Shown piece after piece: positions 1 through 5,531 of a stretch of DNA of 5,531 nucleotides. The notes beneath the pieces were generated by a model, which was not told where the DNA came from, searched no databases, and saw only the letters and a program-made list of their open reading frames with translations. Both the position numbers and the translations under genes were made by a program. Origin of the DNA: Planctomycetota bacterium (GTDB lineage Bacteria; Planctomycetota; Planctomycetia; Pirellulales; Pirellulaceae); the NCBI GenBank assembly GCA_019347795.1, contig JAHWKS010000453.1, positions 1-5,531 of the forward strand. The letters are read 5' to 3'. Position 1 is the first letter of the stretch, and each line of letters begins with the position of its first letter.

Positions 1-1031
1 GAAGGTACATGAGGAGCGAGCGGACGTGCCAGTATCAACTGGCGGCGCTGGTGCAGTTGGGATACATCGGAGTAATGCCAGTGCGCTCCACCTCACCGAA
101 TTTCCCGAACGTTTATTTTGCGACCGGCAAAGGCGTGCGGTTGGTGCGCGAGGACTATGAACGGCTCGACAGCGCATGGCGGGCACAGGCTACAGAATCG
201 GCCCGCGCCAAGGGTACGTCGCTGGACTCGATCCTACACGAGTTGTGCCTCACGCAGTTCGGGATCGACGTCGGAAAAACAATCAATGCCCGCGAGGACC
301 TGGAGCTCTTATTCACCGAACGCCGATATTTTCGGGCGGACCGGCAGTTGCGGTACACGCACCAGCGCCGCCGAAGGGCCATCATGCCTGACCTCGGCTT
401 CATGCTGCGCGTGAGCGAGTCGACAGCTTCGGGCGGCACGGCAAGCTCGGTCTCCCCCACTCACCTACTCCACCTTGTTGAACTGGACCACGGGACGAGA
501 TCTCTGTCAAGCGTCCGGCGACAACTGCGCCAGTACGACATATGGGCGCGGTCAGAGGACGCACGCAAATATTTGACCCACCTGTACACACAATGGGGAG
601 AAAGCATCGAACGTCCCCGGTTCCGGCTGCTTCTGATCGCCCAGGCAAAGGACGATTGCGACAGCGACCAGCGCCGGCTGGCTGATCTATTCCTGCAGGC
701 GTTGGAATTGCCTTCCGTGATGCGCGACAGGATTTGGCTCACTTCGGCAGAATCCCTACGCCCGGAAACGAGTTCCTCACGCCCACTGGCCGAAGCAGTT
801 TGGTTGCGAGTCCGAGACGCGCGCCCTTGGCTGGCCGAATTTCGCTCAAAAGCTGCGCAATTGCGGCCAAGGCAGAATTCAGTCCGAGCGCAGAGGAAAT
901 GTGTCGCGGAAGTCATCTCTCGACTGCCCTGCCATCCACTTTTCCCCCATCCGCACGAGACGATTGTCCGGCGGCCGAGCGATTCGCTACAAAGTCACGG
1001 GCGGCTCGCTGGTCGGCTCGGTACGTTCTAG
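1..1031 (+). CDS. Replication-relaxation family protein, 5' end probably outside the window
   Basis: From the ATG at 9 this reads 340 residues to a TAG at 1029-1031, but the frame is also open through bases 3-8, and family members normally carry a full winged-helix domain before the first motif seen here. That motif is R-x-L-like followed by LGYI (residues 17-20), so the ATG at 9 is probably internal and the gene is cut by the left edge. Family marks, recalled rather than searched: P-x-VYFATGKG (33-41) as the usual P-x-Y-x-LT-x-xG segment, a conserved His in ILHELCL (75-81), PD at 127-128, ELDHGT (158-163), then a basic helix ending in QLRQYDIW, and a strand RFRLLLIAQ (204-212). Proteins of this family are linked to plasmid replication or mobilisation in mobile elements; the biochemical role is poorly defined. 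The last 60 or so residues are Arg/Pro-rich with no motif I recognise. It converges on the glycosylase gene and is probably not part of that operon. Confidence 0.72.
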   Translation, partial: RYMRSERTCQYQLAALVQLGYIGVMPVRSTSPNFPNVYFATGKGVRLVREDYERLDSAWRAQATESARAKGTSLDSILHELCLTQFGIDVGKTINAREDLELLFTERRYFRADRQLRYTHQRRRRAIMPDLGFMLRVSESTASGGTASSVSPTHLLHLVELDHGTRSLSSVRRQLRQYDIWARSEDARKYLTHLYTQWGESIERPRFRLLLIAQAKDDCDSDQRRLADLFLQALELPSVMRDRIWLTSAESLRPETSSSRPLAEAVWLRVRDARPWLAEFRSKAAQLRPRQNSVRAQRKCVAEVISRLPCHPLFPHPHETIVRRPSDSLQSHGRLAGRLGTF

Positions 1032-1070
1032 GGGCGAATGCTTCTCATCCACGTGCTCAGCTTCACAATT

Positions 1071-1108
1071 GGCATGCGTTTTCAATCGGGGCCTAGTGAC
1101 CGCATGCC
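1071..1108. repeat. Perfect 8-base inverted repeat in the convergent intergenic gap
   Basis: GGCATGCG at 1071-1078 is matched by its exact reverse complement CGCATGCC at 1101-1108, with a 22-base spacer. Each arm contains the palindrome GCATGC. It sits between the stop of the plus-strand gene (1031) and the stop of the minus-strand gene (1147), where a bidirectional terminator would be expected. There is no clear T-tract after either arm and the loop is long, so a terminator role is only weakly supported; a paired protein-binding site is equally possible. The remainder of the 115-base gap holds no gene that I can see. Confidence 0.35.
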
Positions 1109-1146
1109 GACGGGCCGTCCCCGCGGCGGACGCGTACGGTGATCGC

Positions 1147-1860
1147 CTATCGAGGTTGCTTCACGTATCGGCACGACTTGAAAAGTGGGCACTTTTGGCA
1201 CTGCGGACGCTTGATCGTGCACACGTTTGCGGCCAAATCGAGGATGGCCCAATTTACCTCCACAGCCCGTTTCCCTCGAACGACGGCACGTGCCGCAGAT
1301 TGGAGATGAGGATCATCACGAATGTCCACAAGCGTACGCGGCCCAAACAGCCGCTCAAGCACGCGAGCCATATTCACATCCAGGAGCGGCTCTGGCCTGC
1401 CGGACGAAAAGAGCAGGATGGAATTGGCAATGTACTGTCCAACACCGGGCAAACTCTCGACATCGACTCGCCGTCTGGGAAACTCACCATCTCGTTGCAC
1501 CATTTCGTGGGCGAGCCGCATTAGGGATGCAGATCGCCGGCGCCACAGGCCAATTGGCTTAAGGAACTCGCCAATCTCCTCGACGGTTGAATCGGTGATC
1601 GCTTGCCAGCTCGGAAATCGGGCTATAAATCGGTCGAAAAACGTGGCAACTGTTTCCGCTCTTGTCCGCTGAAGCAGTATTTCGGCGAGGACACGCCCGT
1701 AGACAGGAACTTCCTCTTGCCGCCACGGAAAGTCCCGGCCGTTAGTGTCGAACCATCGAAGAAGGGCCCGCCGAACCAAGGCGGCTTTCCGCGACGGAAC
1801 AACGGTTGGAAGTTTCCCAATAGCCAGCGGCTTTCTTCCAGATCGTCTCATCCTCATCAT
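1147..1860 (-). CDS. Short HhH-GPD DNA glycosylase, Mig/MutY-like, with [4Fe-4S] loop
   Basis: A 237-residue member of the endonuclease III/MutY superfamily, which flips out a damaged or mismatched base and cuts its glycosidic bond. Visible in order: RDFPWR (42-47); AEILLQRT (59-66), with Glu60 at the position of the MutY catalytic Glu; IGLWRRR (103-109); the helix-hairpin-helix LPGVGQY (137-143); LLDVNMARVL (159-168), with Asp161 as the invariant catalytic Asp; and Cys214, 221, 224 and 230 in the C-x6-C-x2-C-x5-C spacing of the superfamily iron-sulfur cluster. Tyr143 replaces the Lys of bifunctional enzymes, so a monofunctional glycosylase is predicted. It ends right after the cluster and lacks the NUDIX-like C-terminal domain of full MutY (about 350 residues). 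It also lacks the MutY GLGYYxRA segment. Both traits, and the RDFPWR and EILLxRT motifs, match the roughly 220-residue Mig thymine-DNA glycosylase. Substrate (T in T:G, A in A:G, or a modified base) is inferred, not shown. The fold assignment is firm. Confidence 0.88.
   Translation of the reverse strand: MMRMRRSGRKPLAIGKLPTVVPSRKAALVRRALLRWFDTNGRDFPWRQEEVPVYGRVLAEILLQRTRAETVATFFDRFIARFPSWQAITDSTVEEIGEFLKPIGLWRRRSASLMRLAHEMVQRDGEFPRRRVDVESLPGVGQYIANSILLFSSGRPEPLLDVNMARVLERLFGPRTLVDIRDDPHLQSAARAVVRGKRAVEVNWAILDLAANVCTIKRPQCQKCPLFKSCRYVKQPR
1171..1221 (-). other. [4Fe-4S] cluster-binding loop of the glycosylase
   Basis: Encodes residues 214-230 with four cysteines spaced 6, 2 and 5 residues apart, the canonical arrangement of endonuclease III, MutY and Mig proteins. 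All four ligands are intact, which argues that the glycosylase gene is functional rather than decaying. Confidence 0.85.
1857..1860 (-). promoter_or_regulatory. ATGA stop/start overlap coupling the ATPase and glycosylase genes
   Basis: Read on the minus strand, the ATG of the glycosylase (1860-1858) overlaps the TGA of the large ATPase gene (1859-1857). Such 4-base overlaps indicate one transcript and translational coupling. An AGGA (minus strand, 1866-1863) lies only 2 bases before this ATG, but 5 bases before a second in-frame ATG at 1857-1855. A third ATG lies at 1851-1849, so the precise initiator is uncertain by one to three residues. Confidence 0.8.
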
Positions 1861-4800
1861 GTTCCTGGGAAAATGCGAGATGCACCGCCGTGACTGGTCG
1901 CGCGCGGCCTAACGCGAATCTCGCGTGGGCGAGCGAAGAGCCCCTGTGTTGACGTATTGGACTGCACTAAGCAGTGTCCCGGCTTCATATCAAGAAGGCG
2001 AAGGCCCCGGAATTCCGGGGCGACACCCTCCAGGTCTTGGACATTCTCTCTTGTTCCCAGGTTGAACACGAACCGGCTCGTGACGAAGCGGCTGATTCCC
2101 GATGGGATCGACCCAACGTCTTGTGTGGCGAAGATGTAAGAGGTTCCCTCGTGCCGCATCTGGCGGATGCGGGATTCCATGCGCTCCCCAAAAGCTTCGC
2201 TCATATACTCATGTGCTTCGTCGAAGACGATCAGTTTATTGAATTGGCCCTGGATGCGGCTGATATGGTTGGCGCAAACGAGGAAGAATCGGAGGGCGTC
2301 ATCTTTGTTGAATAACGGCTGCCGCAGATCAACAACAAGAGCCCTGCCCGGACGGAGCAACGTGGAAAAGTCAACTCCCTGATCGCTGGAGATATATCGG
2401 CGCACAAAGTCGAACCGAAGCCGCGCCGCCGAGCGACTCTGCCCGGACAGGCGGTTGGCCACCTCGTGATCGAGATTATCCAGCGTAATATCACCTGCAG
2501 CACGAAGATCTATGAGCGTATTCCGTATCGTTCGGGCGAAAACCGCATCGCTGCCCGGTTCGCCCATCAGCAGTTCCCAGTCCTCCACGTCCAACGATCG
2601 AGGATCGAAGAATAGCTCGTTTGCCGGCAGAGGGTTGTACTCTTGCAGCCTGACCGGGCGTAGCTCGCCGGGAAGGCAAAGAATGTGCATGTCTGAAACC
2701 CCGGCGGGTGCCGCGCGGTATTCAGTGGCCAGCTGCTCGACATCGGCAGCGTCTTGATTGGCGAAGGCAAAGGAATTCAATTCAAACCGGTCGGAAGCGT
2801 TGCGCCGGTAATTGAAGATGACGATGGCAAGCGGTGCCGGCAGAGAGTTAACGCCTGGGAGCGACATGAGCGCAGATTCGACAACAGTCCCAAGCAAGTA
2901 ACTCTTTCCCGATCCCATGTAGCCGAAAATCCCAATCGCCTTGGGATGGTCAAGATCCAGGGCGACCAGCTCATTACCGGCGGACAATCGCCCCACCGCC
3001 GTCCATCGCCTGCTCAACGATGACCAGCCAATGACGGCCCGAGGAATCTCAGCCGAGACTTCTGCTTCCGGTGAAACCGCGGCTGGCGGGCAAGCATCTG
3101 CCTTGTCCGAACCGGTGGCTGATGCCGATTCCGGGGTGCTTACAGGTGTTGGGGGGCTACTCGGCGAAATTGTCCGTGTAGTGCTAGTACCTCTGTCTTC
3201 GAGATTGTCCTCTCGACCTTGCTCATTATCATCGGATCCAGCATCCTGCGGTTCCCCCTCACCGTCACCTACGGTACCACCCGTCTCACTTTCGGCCGGT
3301 TCGGCGGTCGGCTGTTCTGCCGAACCTCCGGCAACGGACAGATCGAACAAGGCCTCAAGCGCACCCCGGATAGGACCGACGGCGGTTGAGCCGGACGCGC
3401 ACTTGGCGAACGACGTGCGAATTACTTCGTCAACGGCTACGCGGGTGTCGGTGTCAGCTTGCTGCATCGCCGCGCCTTGCCACCATAAGCCCGGTACCGC
3501 GGAGGGATCGACATAGACCTCTCGCACATGCAGCGCCCCGACCATAATCGGTTGATGCGGATCGATTACGCACGCGCTTCCTGAGGTGGTGATGCAGCCA
3601 GGGGCAAACCAGAGGAGAATGGGATCGCCCACGCCGACGATAAGTTCGCCGCCGAGGATTTCAGACAAGATGGTAGACCGCTGCACGGAAGTGGGCGGAT
3701 GCGGGGAGAAGCTCATGGCCAGATCAACGAGCGTCGCCATACCCAGCCGTTTGAGATATCGCAACGGCGCACCCTCGCTATCCGTTCCGACAAGTCCCGC
3801 GATGATGTCGTTCAGCAACTCAACCGTGTCCGACAGTTGCTCGCGGGCTCGCCTTAACTCGCGATTCGATGGAAGGGGAATCTGTTCGGGGTCGGAAGGC
3901 ATCCCGTGGTGCTTTACTTCGACGGGAACCAGGCAGAGCCGGAGCGTCCCGCTGGGCGAACGAGAAATCGCGATAGCCAACATATCGGCCCGCCGCTCAA
4001 GGCGCCTCCCTGCGAGCCCCTGGAGAATTGGCTCCACCGGGTCCAGGGGCAGGACGCCGTATACCAGGGGCCGATGATCTTGATGCAGCCCGTCGAACGG
4101 TCCACTGCTTTTGTCGGACGACAACAATTGCGTTGCATAGAAGAATCCGGCCGCGGCGCTCTCCTGCGTTCCGCCCTGTGCGTTCAAGGCTGCAAGCCCG
4201 ATTCCCCGCTGACCAAGCAGTGCCAGCAATTCCCCGGCATTTGCGTGAGAGATTCCCTGGCGCGCGTGCAGGGCCGTGGCAAGCGAAGCTGGAATGCGGG
4301 CGATGACATAATACGGCCGCCGGGCAAGGTCGGCCGCCGCCTTATCGGATACCATCCAGGAAGGTCGCCACTCCCAAAGCAACCGCCTACCCGAAGTCGC
4401 CGGAACATGGGAGACCAAGGTAGCCAGGATTGCAGGGTCGATATTGAAGGTTCCAAGGACTTCCCATTGAGAACCCCGGCCGATACCCAGGGCGTGAACC
4501 TGTGGATTCGCGCGCACGCATAGCTTGTCTTCACCTGCCGGGGCTTCGAGCCGGCGAAGCAAGGACGCCAGGCCCAGAATGTCTTCTCCGTCGCTCGGCA
4601 AATAGTTCTGGTCGAATTGCGTACCCGACAAGTCAGACGGCAGGAACCGGTGCAGTGGCAGGGCGCCGATAACCCCAAACGCATTCCCCGCAGTCACAGC
4701 CAGATGAACCGTCGCGTTCTCGATAAGCGCGAGGTCCGCATCTGCCGGCTGGGCAGTGGAGTAAGCTCTCCACTCGAACGACCGGTTTTCCTCACCGGAT

Positions 4801-5531
4801 CGCCGCCTCGCGAACAGCATGTCGCGCGTTGGCGAGCTACCGTGCCGGTCAGCAGAATCCCACACCCTTGTCCCGCCGCCAATCGACGACATTTCCTTCA
4901 GGTCACCCGCCCCAAGCAAATCGAGCAACGTGTCGTCAATCTCTTTCGACCGCGGAGATGCGCCAATCGAACGGATATCCACTTCGAGCGCGTTAAGGTG
5001 CGGGTGGACAGCGAGGTAGTCCCGCAATGCACGTTCGACGACGCGCGCATTGATTCCCGTCCGGCCGCCCCAAGGCAACGGCCTGCCCCCTCCGATCACC
5101 GGGAGATCAGCAACGCCACCGGGACCAAGAACCGCAAGGGCGCTCCAACCGATAAAGTCCTGTTCCGTTCCCGGGTCAATGGGAACCGCCACCAACCATC
5201 TGCGGTCTCCGGCCGGATTCAGTGTCGTACCGGCCACCGGGATGTTCCAGCCCTCGATCAGCCCCAATAGCCCATGATCAACGGTGCTCTTCCTGCCGAT
5301 AGCCGTCACTGTATAAGCCCACACCAAACGGGCAGGATGCAGTGGTGAAAGAAACAAGGCCTGCACCTGCCCAAAGTTGGCTCCCTGTTGCCCATCCACG
5401 ACGACCACGGAAAACGGATACGATGCCCAAAACCGGTCGGCCGCACTGTTAATCCGCGTCGCCGCATCGATCAATGCTCCGTGAGCTTGTAGCAGGTTCT
5501 TGACTGTCGCAGCATCAAGCCGACTTGGATC
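1857..5531 (-). CDS. Giant HerA-type ATPase with PD-(D/E)XK-like nuclease region, DptH-like, N-terminus outside the window
   Basis: At least 1224 residues are visible, with no stop before the right edge. Numbering here starts at a TTG (5474-5472), which is probably internal: 19 further in-frame codons run to base 5531. Order of parts: residues 1-470, mostly unrecognised, with LFLSPLHPARLVW (40-52); residues 470-565, a PD-(D/E)XK-like region (Asp497, Glu519, Lys521, Gln546); residues 714-812, a low-complexity linker; and residues 813-1180, a HerA/FtsK-like P-loop ATPase with Walker A GYMGSGKS (851-858), Walker B LIVFDEAHEY (1081-1090) and sensor strand FATQD (1115-1119). HerA-class ATPases are hexameric DNA translocases, often partnered with a nuclease. 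The HPxRLxW motif, the great length and the C-terminal ATPase recall DptH, the ATPase of phosphorothioate-dependent restriction, and related large defence ATPases; this is from memory. No transmembrane segment or signal peptide is visible, so it is probably cytoplasmic. The ATPase call is firm; the system is inferred. Confidence 0.85.
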   Translation of the reverse strand, partial: DPSRLDAATVKNLLQAHGALIDAATRINSAADRFWASYPFSVVVVDGQQGANFGQVQALFLSPLHPARLVWAYTVTAIGRKSTVDHGLLGLIEGWNIPVAGTTLNPAGDRRWLVAVPIDPGTEQDFIGWSALAVLGPGGVADLPVIGGGRPLPWGGRTGINARVVERALRDYLAVHPHLNALEVDIRSIGASPRSKEIDDTLLDLLGAGDLKEMSSIGGGTRVWDSADRHGSSPTRDMLFARRRSGEENRSFEWRAYSTAQPADADLALIENATVHLAVTAGNAFGVIGALPLHRFLPSDLSGTQFDQNYLPSDGEDILGLASLLRRLEAPAGEDKLCVRANPQVHALGIGRGSQWEVLGTFNIDPAILATLVSHVPATSGRRLLWEWRPSWMVSDKAAADLARRPYYVIARIPASLATALHARQGISHANAGELLALLGQRGIGLAALNAQGGTQESAAAGFFYATQLLSSDKSSGPFDGLHQDHRPLVYGVLPLDPVEPILQGLAGRRLERRADMLAIAISRSPSGTLRLCLVPVEVKHHGMPSDPEQIPLPSNRELRRAREQLSDTVELLNDIIAGLVGTDSEGAPLRYLKRLGMATLVDLAMSFSPHPPTSVQRSTILSEILGGELIVGVGDPILLWFAPGCITTSGSACVIDPHQPIMVGALHVREVYVDPSAVPGLWWQGAAMQQADTDTRVAVDEVIRTSFAKCASGSTAVGPIRGALEALFDLSVAGGSAEQPTAEPAESETGGTVGDGEGEPQDAGSDDNEQGREDNLEDRGTSTTRTISPSSPPTPVSTPESASATGSDKADACPPAAVSPEAEVSAEIPRAVIGWSSLSRRWTAVGRLSAGNELVALDLDHPKAIGIFGYMGSGKSYLLGTVVESALMSLPGVNSLPAPLAIVIFNYRRNASDRFELNSFAFANQDAADVEQLATEYRAAPAGVSDMHILCLPGELRPVRLQEYNPLPANELFFDPRSLDVEDWELLMGEPGSDAVFARTIRNTLIDLRAAGDITLDNLDHEVANRLSGQSRSAARLRFDFVRRYISSDQGVDFSTLLRPGRALVVDLRQPLFNKDDALRFFLVCANHISRIQGQFNKLIVFDEAHEYMSEAFGERMESRIRQMRHEGTSYIFATQDVGSIPSGISRFVTSRFVFNLGTRENVQDLEGVAPEFRGLRLLDMKPGHCLVQSNTSTQGLFARPREIRVRPRATSHGGASRIFPGT
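1935..3038 (-). other. HerA/FtsK-like ATPase domain of the large protein
   Basis: Residues 813-1180. A short beta-rich lead-in (IGWSSLSRRWTAVGRL) and a small stretch containing LDLDHPKAIGIFG precede Walker A (bases 2924-2901). Walker B (bases 2234-2205) holds Asp1085 and Glu1086, so hydrolysis should be intact. FATQD (1115-1119) follows, then SRFVTSRFVFNLG, whose arginines 1129 and 1134 are arginine-finger candidates. The strand after Walker A reads VIFNYRRNASDRFEL in place of the D-x-HGEY-type segment of classical HerA, a variant I associate with large defence-type ATPases. Confidence 0.85.
3039..3335 (-). other. Acidic then Ser/Thr/Pro-rich disordered linker
   Basis: Residues 714-812 split the protein into two folded halves. 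The first part (about 718-761) is rich in Glu, Asp and Gly; the second (about 763-812) is rich in Ser, Thr, Pro and Ala. No secondary structure pattern is apparent. It probably acts as a flexible tether between the nuclease-like half and the ATPase motor. The reading frame stays open and the flanking domains are intact, so this is not a frameshift artefact. Confidence 0.75.
3780..4067 (-). other. PD-(D/E)XK nuclease-like region inside the large protein
   Basis: Residues 470-565 show the order expected of this nuclease fold: RRADMLAIAIS, a strand with Asp497; a second strand LRLCLVPVEVKHH holding Glu519 and Lys521 (E-x-K; bases 3920-3912); then a helix RELRRAREQLSDTVELL with Gln546, as in the RecB-like Q-x3 motif. 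The D-x21-E-x-K spacing is compatible with an active site. This is a motif-level call without structural proof; an inactive or DNA-binding-only version is possible. Confidence 0.55.

Noticed and set aside
461..916. 151-residue minus-strand open frame
   Set aside because: It is antisense to the conserved ELD and RFRLLLIAQ section of the replication-relaxation gene and is very Arg/Ser-rich; a shadow.
1109..1119. GACGG-G-CCGTC near-palindrome as a terminator stem
   Set aside because: The loop would be a single base and there is no T-tract, so a stable intrinsic terminator is not supported.
901..1524. 207-residue plus-strand open frame
   Set aside because: It overlaps the tail of the replication-relaxation gene and then runs antisense through the well-supported glycosylase, including its Fe-S loop. 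No motif is seen.
1147..1860. Canonical MutY (A/G adenine glycosylase) housekeeping gene
   Set aside because: The C-terminal NUDIX-like domain and GLGYY segment are missing, and the gene is coupled to a defence-type ATPase, so a plain mutY label is not justified.
2941..3516. 191-residue plus-strand open frame
   Set aside because: It lies wholly antisense to the linker and the preceding part of the large ATPase gene, is Ser/Pro/Ala-rich like a mirrored GC-rich frame, and has no recognisable motif.
3906..4523. 205-residue plus-strand open frame
   Set aside because: It is antisense to the region of the large protein that includes the conserved E-x-K motif; its translation has no coherent hydrophobic core or family motif.
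4617..5270. 217-residue plus-strand open frame
   Set aside because: It is antisense to the N-terminal part of the large gene, with an Arg/Pro-rich composition typical of a shadow frame.
1..5531. CRISPR array, tRNA, rRNA, insertion-sequence ends or attachment site
   Set aside because: No regularly spaced repeats, no tRNA-like cloverleaf, and no transposase or terminal inverted repeats were found on reading both strands.

Overview
The window is a gene-dense accessory segment of a bacterial genome or mobile element. By eye it is moderately GC-rich, and the real reading frames favour G/C at third positions. No rRNA, tRNA or housekeeping gene is present to fix the host. A plasmid replication-relaxation-type protein, a very large HerA-type ATPase and a short mismatch-glycosylase-like protein point to a mobile-element or defence-island setting. 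The taxon cannot be named from this sequence.

Layout: three real genes cover nearly the whole window. On the left, a plus-strand gene (window edge to 1031) encodes a replication-relaxation family protein that probably lacks its N-terminal end here. After a 115-base gap between convergent genes, which contains a perfect 8-base inverted repeat, two minus-strand genes follow. The downstream one (1860 to 1147) encodes a 237-residue HhH-GPD DNA glycosylase with a complete iron-sulfur cysteine loop, closest in motif pattern to the Mig thymine-DNA glycosylases. The upstream one (window right edge to 1857) encodes at least 1224 residues: an N-terminal region with an HPxRLxW motif, a central PD-(D/E)XK nuclease-like signature, a disordered acidic and Ser/Pro-rich linker, and a C-terminal HerA/FtsK-like ATPase. 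Its frame is open to the right edge, so its true start lies outside the window.

The ATPase and glycosylase genes overlap by 4 bases (ATGA) and are almost certainly one operon, so they probably act together. My reading, which is inference, is that they belong to a DNA-modification or restriction-type defence system. The large protein would be a DNA translocase with a possible nuclease, reminiscent of the DptH class. The glycosylase would either attack modified or mismatched bases in foreign DNA, or repair deaminated 5-methylcytosine made by a partner methyltransferase. The missing partners would lie to the right of the window, upstream in the operon.
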